NCBI GenBank assembly: GCA_964435475.1
Contig: CAYSZB010000013.1
Span: forward strand, 1 to 44,657
Reading direction: 5' to 3'
Length of the DNA stretch: 44,657 bases
From: CAYSZB01 sp964435475
GTDB taxonomy: Bacteria > Chloroflexota > Anaerolineae > Anaerolineales > Anaerolineaceae
The notes below the pieces were generated by a model. It was not told the origin of the DNA and did no database searches. It was given only the letters and a program-made list of their open reading frames with translations. Made by a program: the position numbers and the translations under genes. Shown piece by piece: positions 1 through 7,101 of the stretch. Positions within the stretch are counted from its first letter, which is position 1. Every line of letters begins with the position of its first letter.

Positions 1-72
1 TTTACCTGCAATCCAGTCCTCTTTTGGGAAGATCGGGGATCATTTCTTACCTTCAATAAGATCTTGCAACAA

Positions 73-109
73 AAAATGACCTGTGAGGATTGATCTCACA
101 GGTCATTTT
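73..109. terminator. Bidirectional intrinsic terminator
   Basis: A perfect 15-bp inverted repeat (73-87 with 95-109) has a 7-base loop. The A-run on the left and T-run on the right let it work on both strands. It lies just after the stop of the Gfo/Idh/MocA gene on the minus strand and would also end any plus-strand gene entering from the left. Bases 1-72 hold nothing I can assign. Confidence 0.85.
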
Positions 110-127
110 AATAATATACCGTCTATT

Positions 128-1267
128 CTAGTTGCTTTCCTGTTTTCCCAAATCATCACCTGGTTTAAACACAGGCTCGGTCAACTCAGGACTGGGCTCA
201 ACGATCTGCGCCTTCACCTCCTCAGCAACCTCAGCCATCTCTACAACCTTTTCGATAACCACCTCAGGAACGTCCTCCAACCTGATCAGCCTGCCGCCAT
301 CCTGCATGGATTGCTTGATGGCGTCTATGATGCGCATGTCAGCGATTGAGTGGCTGAGCGGGTAGCGGGGTTCGGCTTTCCCGGCAACCAGCCTTTGAAA
401 ATGGTCGAACATGTGCTTATACTCGTTCTTCCCCCAAAAGTGCATCGTCTTTTCTTCTTCTTCGCTGCTCAACACTGCCCTGGTCCTCTTACCGCCACTT
501 AAGAATGGGTTCTGGATGATCAGGCTGCCTTCATTGCCAGCAATCTTGATTGACTGCTGTTTGGTGGTATTAAATGCTGCTTCAAACTGGGCGTATATGT
601 TGTCACCAAAGTCCAAAGTTGCTGCCACTTGCAGATCAACGCCGGTGTTGCCCTCATAGAACTGTGCCTGGACAGAAACAGGTTCACGTTCAGTAAGCTG
701 GCGGCTGATATCGATGCAGTAGCAGCCAACGTCCATCAAAGCGCCGCCGCCCAACTCAGGCACCAGGCGGATATCGTTGGGATTGGTGATATTAAATGTA
801 AAGGTGGAATGAATGTAGCGCGGGCTGCCGATGGCGCCTTTGCTCACCATTTCAAAGAGTTTTTCATACCTGGGATGATAGCGGTAAGCAAACCCTTCCA
901 TCAGGATAACGCCTTTTTCTTCTGCCAGCGCTGCCATTTCCCGGGCTTCTGCTTGATTCAAGCCGATCGGCTTTTCACACAACACATGTTTGCCTGCATT
1001 GATCGCTGCGATCGTCCACGATTTGTGCAGTGAATTGGGCAGGGGGATGTACACCGCTTGCACTGTCTCGTCCCGTAAAAGTTCTTCGTATGAGCCGTAG
1101 ACCTTTGGAATGACATTCAGCCTGGCGAATTCCTCCGCCTTGGTCAGCGACCTGCTGGCAACGGCATAGAGTTCATTCCGGCGGGATGATTTGATCGCGG
1201 GAATGATCTTGTTTTGGGCGATCCTGGCTGTTCCCAAAATGCCCCACTTAAGTGTGTTCTTCTTCAT
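128..1267 (-). CDS. Gfo/Idh/MocA family oxidoreductase
   Basis: This is a 379-residue NAD(P)-dependent dehydrogenase of the Gfo/Idh/MocA family, which oxidises or reduces sugars, inositols and related polyols in the cytoplasm. The N-terminus carries the Rossmann motif GILGTARIA (about residues 9-17). LCEKPIG (about 96-102) holds the conserved EKP lysine, and GGGALMDVGCY (about 174-184) is typical of the family. After the fold ends near residue 335 there is an acidic, Glu/Pro-rich tail of about 45 residues that most members lack. The ATG has an AAGGAG ribosome site. A terminator lies just downstream, so it is probably monocistronic. The substrate cannot be told from sequence. Confidence 0.92.
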   Translation of the reverse strand: MKKNTLKWGILGTARIAQNKIIPAIKSSRRNELYAVASRSLTKAEEFARLNVIPKVYGSYEELLRDETVQAVYIPLPNSLHKSWTIAAINAGKHVLCEKPIGLNQAEAREMAALAEEKGVILMEGFAYRYHPRYEKLFEMVSKGAIGSPRYIHSTFTFNITNPNDIRLVPELGGGALMDVGCYCIDISRQLTEREPVSVQAQFYEGNTGVDLQVAATLDFGDNIYAQFEAAFNTTKQQSIKIAGNEGSLIIQNPFLSGGKRTRAVLSSEEEEKTMHFWGKNEYKHMFDHFQRLVAGKAEPRYPLSHSIADMRIIDAIKQSMQDGGRLIRLEDVPEVVIEKVVEMAEVAEEVKAQIVEPSPELTEPVFKPGDDLGKQESN

Positions 1268-1316
1268 TATTTCTCTCCTTTTTCGATAATTCGCGAGACT
1301 TATCGTTTAATAATTA

Positions 1317-1337
1317 TCAAAGTTATTATAACTTTGA
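1317..1337. promoter_or_regulatory. 21-bp perfect palindrome over the oxidoreductase -10 box
   Basis: Two 10-base arms (TCAAAGTTAT and its exact reverse complement) flank a single central T. On the minus strand the palindrome contains TATAAT at 1330-1325, well placed as the -10 box of the Gfo/Idh/MocA gene about 58 bases away. A dimeric repressor bound here would block that promoter. I see no good -35 box. The palindrome is seen directly; the operator role is inferred. Confidence 0.55.
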
Positions 1338-1404
1338 GTTGATGGATTAACTGACTTTTCCACCCGGGTTTTCCATGCCAGGCCTAACTTATCGGTGAAT
1401 CCTT

Positions 1405-1410
1405 TATAAT
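1405..1410 (+). promoter_or_regulatory. -10 box of glycerate kinase, leaderless type
   Basis: TATAAT ends exactly 6 bases before the ATG at 1417. Transcription would therefore begin at or next to the start codon, and no Shine-Dalgarno sequence is present. No convincing -35 box is visible. Confidence 0.6.
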
Positions 1411-1416
1411 ACTGTC

Positions 1417-2553
1417 ATGTCGAAATTTATCCTTGTGCCGGATTCTTTCAAAGGTTCGCTTTCATCTATGGAAATCTGTGCCATCATGTCACGGGAACTG
1501 CTGTCGATTTACCCTCATGCTGATATTGTGTCCATACCGGTTGCGGATGGTGGTGAGGGTACCGTGGACGCTTTCCTTGCAGCTTGTGGCGGTCAAAAGA
1601 TTTCCCTGCTTTCAAAAGGCCCATTCATGGAAGATATCTCATCTTTTTATGGGTTGATCGAAAAGGGTAATACGGCAGTTATCGAAATGGCAGCTTGTGC
1701 TGGTCTGCCCCTGGTTGGCACGGACCTGCACCCGGATCGCACGACCACCTATGGCGTTGGTTTGTTGATCAAGGATGCCTTGCAGCGTGGGTGTCAGCGG
1801 GTGATCGTTGGGCTGGGCGGTAGCGCTACCAACGACCTTGGGGTGGGTTGCGCAGCTGCGTTGGGGGTAAGCTTTCTTGACCAGGCAGCCAAATCATTTA
1901 TTCCCACCGGTGGCACGCTGGGGCAGGTTGCCCAAATTGACCCCGGCGGCTTGCTCCCCGAAGTGAGACAGGCTGAGATCATCACCATGTGCGATATCGA
2001 CAACCCGCTCTATGGTCCGAACGGTGCAGCTTATGTATTTTCACCTCAAAAAGGGGCTGATCCCGGAATGGTTGAATTCCTGGATGGCCAGTTACAGGCT
2101 GGAGCTGAGCGAATTAAGTGTGATCTGGGGCTCGATGTCTCAGACCTGCCGGGTGGTGGTGCGGCAGGCGGCATGGGGGCGGGCATGGTGGCTTTTTTGG
2201 GAGCCAAATTACAAATGGGCATTGAAGTGCTGCTGGACCGGGTAGATTTTGACCAGCAGATGGTTGGAACAGATCTGGTTTTAACGGGTGAGGGAAAAAT
2301 TGACTCCCAAAGTTTGCGCGGTAAAGTGGTGATCGGGGTGGCCCGCCGTGCAAAGCGTGCCGGTGTGCCGGTGGTCGCGGTGGTGGGTACCATCGGTGAC
2401 GGATCGGATAAGGCTTATAGTGAAGGCGTGAGCGCTATTTATAGCATTAACCGGGTTCCGTTGCCATTTGCGGAAGCTAAAAAGATGGCCCAACCCAACA
2501 TGGCAGCTACCATGCATGACCTGGCTGTTTTGTTCCATGAATTAGGTGTCTGA
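1417..2553 (+). CDS. Glycerate kinase (GarK/GlxK family)
   Basis: This 378-residue cytoplasmic kinase phosphorylates D-glycerate with ATP and feeds it to lower glycolysis. Family landmarks are in order: PDSFKGSLSS near the N-terminus (8-17), VADGGEGTVDAF (about 42-53), GLGGSATNDLGVG (about 131-143), a GGGAAGGMGAG glycine-rich segment (about 247-257) and GEGKIDSQSLRGK (about 291-303). Length matches the family. The ATG at 1417 is chosen because a TATAAT ends 6 bases upstream. The GDPD-like gene follows after 20 bases, so the two are probably cotranscribed. Glycerate 2-kinase activity is usual for this family. Confidence 0.95.
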   Translation: MSKFILVPDSFKGSLSSMEICAIMSRELLSIYPHADIVSIPVADGGEGTVDAFLAACGGQKISLLSKGPFMEDISSFYGLIEKGNTAVIEMAACAGLPLVGTDLHPDRTTTYGVGLLIKDALQRGCQRVIVGLGGSATNDLGVGCAAALGVSFLDQAAKSFIPTGGTLGQVAQIDPGGLLPEVRQAEIITMCDIDNPLYGPNGAAYVFSPQKGADPGMVEFLDGQLQAGAERIKCDLGLDVSDLPGGGAAGGMGAGMVAFLGAKLQMGIEVLLDRVDFDQQMVGTDLVLTGEGKIDSQSLRGKVVIGVARRAKRAGVPVVAVVGTIGDGSDKAYSEGVSAIYSINRVPLPFAEAKKMAQPNMAATMHDLAVLFHELGV

Positions 2554-2573
2554 AAACACTTCCTGGAGGATCA

Positions 2574-3488
2574 TTGGTTTACAACACGACCCATAATTAC
2601 AAAATAACCCGTATCATCCATCATGCTGCACAGCGCGGTCATGGCATTTTTCTGCCCAATTCACTCTCTGCGGTCATGGACTGCATGGATGCAGGTGCCA
2701 GCGCGATTGAGATCGACATCCTTCCACTGCTCGACGGTTCCTTTGCCCTTTTGCACGAAGCAGACCTGGTAAAATCTACCAATGGGCAGGGCAACGCCAT
2801 CCCAACCAGTAGGCAGGATCTGCAGCATCTGTGCTTAAAGAAGGATGGCATCATCAGTGATGAAAAACTGGCTTTCCTGGACCAGGTCATCCCACTGCTG
2901 GTCGCCAGTCCCTCCACCCGCAAGCTGCAGCTCGATCTGAAACCTCATACCGCCCTCACGCCGGCCTTGATCCAAGCCCTCCTTGAAACCTTCAAACCTG
3001 CATTTGACCGCATCCAGGTCTCATCTGTTGCCGATTGGGCGATCCGTGCACTGCGCAAATTCTCACCCGACCTGCAGCTGGGTTTTGACCCTCTGCTTTA
3101 CCTCGATATGCCCGATGAAGCCCCCCGACCAGCTGGAGTACCGCCATTCCGGATAGGCGCTTATAGTTTGCTGGATGATCATCCTTTATCAGCTTATGTC
3201 TGGGGTGAAAAGAAGGCATATTTTTTAGCCCGGGCAGAAGCCCTGCTTGCGCAGGCAGTTCCGGGATGTGAATGGTTCATCCGTCATGAAACTTTGCTTG
3301 CCGCGGATGACGCAGGCTTTGATTGGGTGGCTTTCTTACACCAAAATGGTTGCCTGGTGGATACATGGACGCTCGACCCGCCTAATTTTGCACTCGCTGG
3401 GCGACTGATTGAATTGGGAATTGATGAGTTGACCAGCAATTCACCTGCTGTGCTGGCAAATGCGCTCAATTTGCCCACCTGTTATTAA
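2574..3488 (+). CDS. Glycerophosphodiester phosphodiesterase-like protein
   Basis: This 304-residue protein has the layout of the GDPD TIM-barrel family, which splits glycerophosphodiesters into an alcohol and glycerol-3-phosphate. The pattern around residues 14-66 fits: an RG pair, then NSLSAV (usually ENT), then GASAIEIDI with the metal-binding E and D, then LLHEADL in place of the usual HDxxL. The first catalytic His of the standard HRG motif is Gln here (AAQRGHG), although a His follows two residues after the Arg. The start is TTG with a GGAGGA ribosome site just before it; no in-frame ATG lies near. Its place after glycerate kinase suggests shared glycerol or lipid-headgroup turnover. 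Activity is unsure because of the altered motif. Confidence 0.75.
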   Translation: MVYNTTHNYKITRIIHHAAQRGHGIFLPNSLSAVMDCMDAGASAIEIDILPLLDGSFALLHEADLVKSTNGQGNAIPTSRQDLQHLCLKKDGIISDEKLAFLDQVIPLLVASPSTRKLQLDLKPHTALTPALIQALLETFKPAFDRIQVSSVADWAIRALRKFSPDLQLGFDPLLYLDMPDEAPRPAGVPPFRIGAYSLLDDHPLSAYVWGEKKAYFLARAEALLAQAVPGCEWFIRHETLLAADDAGFDWVAFLHQNGCLVDTWTLDPPNFALAGRLIELGIDELTSNSPAVLANALNLPTCY

Positions 3489-3500
3489 ATCTTGGACTCA

Positions 3501-3509
3501 TGCTATAAT
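3501..3509 (+). promoter_or_regulatory. Extended -10 promoter of the epimerase gene
   Basis: TGCTATAAT is an extended -10 element (TGn before TATAAT). Transcription from about 3516 would leave a leader of about 30 bases carrying a GAGGTG ribosome site before the ATG at 3548. Confidence 0.6.
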
Positions 3510-3547
3510 CTCATCGGTTTCGAATTATTGGTAGAGGTGTTCAAAAG

Positions 3548-4474
3548 ATGAACTTTTTGGTTACCGGAGGTGCAGGCTTCCTGGGCGCAGCGCTGAGCAA
3601 CAGGCTCGCACGCCAGGGACATAATGTCAGGGTCCTGGACGACCTTTCTGCTGGCGATCCCAGCCGCCTGACCCCTGAAGTGCATTTTACGCGGGGCGAT
3701 ATCAATGATCGCCCGGTCTTGTGGACCCTTTTACAGGATGTGGATTGTGTCTACCACCTGGCAGCGAAAGTCTCTGTCCCTGAATCAATCCTTTTCCCGC
3801 GCGATTACAACAAAGTAAACGTTGGCGGCACGGTCTCCCTGATGGAAGCAGTGCGGGATGCCCAGACCCGGCGGGTCGTTCTGATCTCCTCTGGCGCAGT
3901 CTATGGTGAGCAATCCACCCCCGGGATCAAGGAGACGATCATTCCCCAACCGCGTTCTCCTTATGCGGTATCCAAGATCTCAGCTGAATATTATACCCAT
4001 ACCATTGCCGCCCTCGCCGGCATAGAAAGTGTGTGCTTGAGGGTCTTCAATGCCTACGGTCCGGGGCAGCGCATCACAGCTTCTCATCCTCCAATCATCC
4101 CCAATTTCTTAAAACAAGCCCTCAACAATGGCACCTTGGTGATCCATGGCGATGGCAACCAGACTCGCGATTATGTTTACGTTGATGATGTTGTCAATGC
4201 CATGGTTTCGGCGGCAACTGCTCAGGGTGTTGACCAGCAGGTCATCAACATCGGCAGCGGTACGGAAACCAGCGTGCGGGAGTTGGCGAACCGGGTTGTG
4301 GCGTTAACCCGCACCAAGCCGGAAGAAGTTTACAACCCCAACCAGAGTGGCGGTATTTCACGGATATCTGCGGATATCACCCTGGCAGGTAAGTTGTTGA
4401 ACTATACCCCTTTGATCCCCCTGGATATAGGGCTGCGCCTGACCCTGGAAAAAGACACCCAGTTCAAACGCTGA
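3548..4474 (+). CDS. NAD-dependent sugar epimerase/dehydratase (extended SDR)
   Basis: This 308-residue extended short-chain dehydrogenase/reductase resembles UDP-glucose 4-epimerase. The NAD motif GGAGFLG is at residues 7-13, SSGAVYG holds the catalytic Ser (about 118-124), and YAVSK the catalytic Tyr and Lys (about 139-143). RDYVYVDDVV and the later GTETSVRELA segment are typical of nucleotide-sugar epimerases. It would supply a modified nucleotide sugar in the cytoplasm. The same strand soon carries a lipoyl-linked sugar acyltransferase, so it may provide a substrate for that pathway, though a separate promoter lies between. The exact sugar cannot be assigned. Confidence 0.9.
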   Translation: MNFLVTGGAGFLGAALSNRLARQGHNVRVLDDLSAGDPSRLTPEVHFTRGDINDRPVLWTLLQDVDCVYHLAAKVSVPESILFPRDYNKVNVGGTVSLMEAVRDAQTRRVVLISSGAVYGEQSTPGIKETIIPQPRSPYAVSKISAEYYTHTIAALAGIESVCLRVFNAYGPGQRITASHPPIIPNFLKQALNNGTLVIHGDGNQTRDYVYVDDVVNAMVSAATAQGVDQQVINIGSGTETSVRELANRVVALTRTKPEEVYNPNQSGGISRISADITLAGKLLNYTPLIPLDIGLRLTLEKDTQFKR

Positions 4475-4532
4475 TGGGGTTTAACAAGGGGGGAGGAACG
4501 AAAACAGTTCAAACAGACGGTTCACTTTCAAG

Positions 4533-4538
4533 TAAAAT
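4533..4538 (+). promoter_or_regulatory. -10 box of DNA glycosylase gene, leaderless type
   Basis: TAAAAT ends 6 bases before the ATG at 4545, with no ribosome binding site between. The layout matches the glycerate kinase and RNase D genes. Confidence 0.55.
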
Positions 4539-4544
4539 AAACGC

Positions 4545-5153
4545 ATGCCAATCTTAATGCGTGATTTTTATGATCGGTCGGCTGTGGAGGTTGCACGGGA
4601 CCTTTTGGGGGCTCACCTGGTGCGGCTTGTCGATGGTCAGCGCATGGTTGGTGTGATCTGTGAGACAGAAGCCTACCAGGGGGAGGATGACCTCGGCTGC
4701 CATGCCCATGTCGGCCGCACGCCGCGCAATGAATTGATGTATGGCCCACCCGGGCATGCCTACATCTACTTTACCTATGGCATGCACTGGTTGCTCAATG
4801 CGGTCACCGGTCAAGAAGGTGTAGCCGGCGCAGTCTTGATCCGTGCGAACTATCCCATCGAAGGTCTGCTGCACATGGCTTCCAACCGCAGAAAACTTGC
4901 TTATCAAAAAGGATGGCTCAATGGCCCGGCAAAGCTTTGCCAGGCATTGAAACTGGATGGAAATATGAACGGGGTCGACCTGTGTGATCAAGGTGGCTCT
5001 CTGGTTATTGAACCGGGTTCAACCATTCCGGCAGACCACATTGAAACAAGTGCCCGGGTGGGTTTGTTCACTGTGCCTGAGCCCTGGAAGAGCATCCCCT
5101 GGCGATTCCTGGTGGGTGATGAGAGAATAAGGTCCCTCTATGGAATTCAATGA
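4545..5153 (+). CDS. 3-methyladenine DNA glycosylase (AAG/MPG family)
   Basis: This 202-residue monofunctional glycosylase removes alkylated and deaminated purines and starts base excision repair. The block ETEAYQG holds the catalytic Glu (residue 42) and the intercalating Tyr (44). His53 in GCHAH matches the conserved active-site His of the human enzyme by spacing. GRTPRNELMYGPPG and YFTYGMH follow as in the family. Length is normal for a bacterial member. Its end overlaps the E1-alpha gene by 14 bases, which couples a repair gene to a metabolic operon, probably by chance of packing. Confidence 0.95.
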   Translation: MPILMRDFYDRSAVEVARDLLGAHLVRLVDGQRMVGVICETEAYQGEDDLGCHAHVGRTPRNELMYGPPGHAYIYFTYGMHWLLNAVTGQEGVAGAVLIRANYPIEGLLHMASNRRKLAYQKGWLNGPAKLCQALKLDGNMNGVDLCDQGGSLVIEPGSTIPADHIETSARVGLFTVPEPWKSIPWRFLVGDERIRSLYGIQ

Positions 5154-6015
5154 ATTTTATTACCAGCAGATGGTACGCATCCGACGCTTTGAAGAAAAGG
5201 TGCTTGATGGCTTTAAACAGGGTGTGATCTTCGGCACCACCCACACTGCCATTGGCCAGGAAGCGGATGCGGTTGGTGTGCTCAACGCCCTGGATGAACA
5301 TGATATTGTGGTCAGCAACCACCGCTGTCACGGGCACTTCCTGGCATATGGCGGCTCACCCGAGATGCTTTTCGCCGAGTTGATGGGCAAACCCCAGGGG
5401 GTGTGTGGTGGTCGTGGTGGCTCCCAGCACTTGCACTGGAGGAATTTCTACTCCAATGGTGTCCAGGGTGGAACCCTGCCCATGGCTTGCGGGATGGCAA
5501 TGGCAGAAAAGCGTGCAGGCAGGCAAACCATCAGCGTGGTTTTCATGGGGGATGGCACGCTGGGCGAAGGCGTGGTCTACGAATCCCTCAATATGGCATC
5601 CTTATGGTCAATCCCTGTTCTGTTCCTCGTGGAAAACAACCGCATTGCCCAGACCACACCCACCGAATCTGCCCTGGCAGGCAGCATTCCCGGCAGGTTT
5701 GAGGCATTTGGCATTACCACAGAACAAATTGACACCAGTGATGTAATTCAGATACACAACGTTGCCAGCCAGGTGGTGCAGCAGGTTCGTGATAAATCCC
5801 GGCCGATGGCACTGATCATTGACACGGTCCGTTTTGGGGCTCATTCCAAGGGGGATGATACCCGCTCAGAAGTGGACATGGCGGTTTTGCGTGCCCAGCG
5901 GGACCCGCTGAAGATCCACGGTGCCCGCCTGACCGATGAACTGCGCTACTCCATCGATCTTGAGGCATCCAAAGAGATGAACAATGCATTCCAGTCAGCC
6001 ATCTTCTTCAAATAA
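5140..6015 (+). CDS. 2-oxoacid dehydrogenase E1 component, alpha subunit
   Basis: This 291-residue thiamine-diphosphate enzyme subunit decarboxylates a 2-oxoacid and passes the acyl group to a lipoyl domain. HTAIGQEA lies near residue 32. The ThDP motif starts at GDGTLGEG (about 138-145) and ends at the ENN near residues 164-166. RFGAHSKGDDTRS (about 231-243) matches the loop that in homologues orders around ThDP. It is somewhat shorter at the C-terminus than typical E1-alpha. The ATG has an AAGG site inside the glycosylase gene. E1-beta follows after 27 bases. It is similar to pyruvate, branched-chain and acetoin E1 enzymes, so the acid used is not clear. Confidence 0.92.
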   Translation: MEFNEFYYQQMVRIRRFEEKVLDGFKQGVIFGTTHTAIGQEADAVGVLNALDEHDIVVSNHRCHGHFLAYGGSPEMLFAELMGKPQGVCGGRGGSQHLHWRNFYSNGVQGGTLPMACGMAMAEKRAGRQTISVVFMGDGTLGEGVVYESLNMASLWSIPVLFLVENNRIAQTTPTESALAGSIPGRFEAFGITTEQIDTSDVIQIHNVASQVVQQVRDKSRPMALIIDTVRFGAHSKGDDTRSEVDMAVLRAQRDPLKIHGARLTDELRYSIDLEASKEMNNAFQSAIFFK

Positions 6016-6042
6016 GGCGCTGGATTATGAACCAACAGGCAA

Positions 6043-7095
6043 ATGAGCAAAATGAGTAATTCACGTGTTATGACCGTTTTGGAATCGCTTAACCTGGGGC
6101 TGCATCATGCCTTTGAACAGGATGAAAGCGTGGTTTTACTGGGCGAAGACATTTTAGACCCCTACGGCGGAGCTTTCAAGGTCACCCAGGGCTTGTCATC
6201 TTCTTACCCCGATCGGGTGCTCACCACCCCCATTTCCGAAGCGGGCATCGTCGGGATTGCCGGGGGTATGGCTTTGCGCGGTGCACGTCCGGTTGTTGAG
6301 ATCATGTTCGGCGATTTCCTGACCCTGGCAGCGGACCAGCTGATCAATCACCTGGCAAAATTCAGGTATATGTACAATGACCAGGTCAATGTACCTGTGG
6401 TGATCCGCACGCCAATGGGCGGACGACGCGGATACGGTCCCACCCATTCACAGACTCTTGAAAAGCATTACCTTGGCGTCCCGGGATTGCAGGTTCTGGC
6501 TCCATTTCACATCAAGGGGGACGATCCTTTGGGTGCACCCGGTAAATTGCTGTCAGACATGATTTTGACCTCACAGGATCCGGTTCTTTTCATCGAGAAC
6601 AAATTGCAATACTTGTTGCCATTGGTCACCCCGCAAACTTTCCCGGACCATGTCTGTGAGCAGTTGCCTGCCGGGTCATCCGACCAGGCTCCCACTTACA
6701 TCATCCGCATTGCGCATGCCCCGGCTGCCCGAATAAGCCTGGTCACGTATGGCTATATGGCCCACCTTGCCATGCAAGCCCAGCACCGCCTGGCGTTTGA
6801 GAACGAGATCTTTGTTGAGATAGTTGTTCCCACCTGCCTGGCACCCCTCCAGGTTGAGGCGCTTGTCTCCTCTGTCCGACAGACTGGCAACCTGATCACC
6901 CTGGAAGAAGCCGCTGCCGGCTGGGGGTTTGGGACTGAAGTGATAGCCCAATTCGCCTGTAAATTGGGAGGTGACCTGCGCCGCTCCAGGTGTATTACTG
7001 CCCAACCCAGTCATGTTCCCTCCGGCAGGCAGTTGGAGGAAGCAACCCTGCCCGGGGTGGATGAAATTATCGCTGCAGCGAGAGAAATGGTTTGA
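6043..7095 (+). CDS. 2-oxoacid dehydrogenase E1 component, beta subunit
   Basis: This 350-residue protein has the transketolase pyrimidine-binding and C-terminal domains of E1-beta. LLGEDILDPYGGAFKVT (about 31-47) contains the Glu that activates ThDP, TPISEAGIVGIAGGMAL follows (about 65-81), and GPTHSQTLE (about 131-139) carries the usual active-site His. It would form the alpha2beta2 E1 with its neighbour. An alternative ATG lies three codons inside; the ribosome site is weak for both. The next gene begins 6 bases after the stop, so E1-beta and the lipoyl-acyltransferase fusion are surely expressed together. No dihydrolipoyl acyltransferase core (E2) or dihydrolipoamide dehydrogenase (E3) occurs in the window. 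Confidence 0.92.
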   Translation: MSKMSNSRVMTVLESLNLGLHHAFEQDESVVLLGEDILDPYGGAFKVTQGLSSSYPDRVLTTPISEAGIVGIAGGMALRGARPVVEIMFGDFLTLAADQLINHLAKFRYMYNDQVNVPVVIRTPMGGRRGYGPTHSQTLEKHYLGVPGLQVLAPFHIKGDDPLGAPGKLLSDMILTSQDPVLFIENKLQYLLPLVTPQTFPDHVCEQLPAGSSDQAPTYIIRIAHAPAARISLVTYGYMAHLAMQAQHRLAFENEIFVEIVVPTCLAPLQVEALVSSVRQTGNLITLEEAAAGWGFGTEVIAQFACKLGGDLRRSRCITAQPSHVPSGRQLEEATLPGVDEIIAAAREMV

Positions 7096-7101
7096 GGTCA
7101 A

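Noticed and set aside
3..59. Possible 3' end of a plus-strand gene stopping at TAA 57-59, just before the terminator
   Set aside because: Only 18 codons are visible with no recognisable motif, and two other frames stay open almost as long.
6027..6059. Tiny ORF (10 codons) overlapping the E1-beta start
   Set aside because: It lacks a good ribosome site and is too short to support; overlap with a sure gene explains it.
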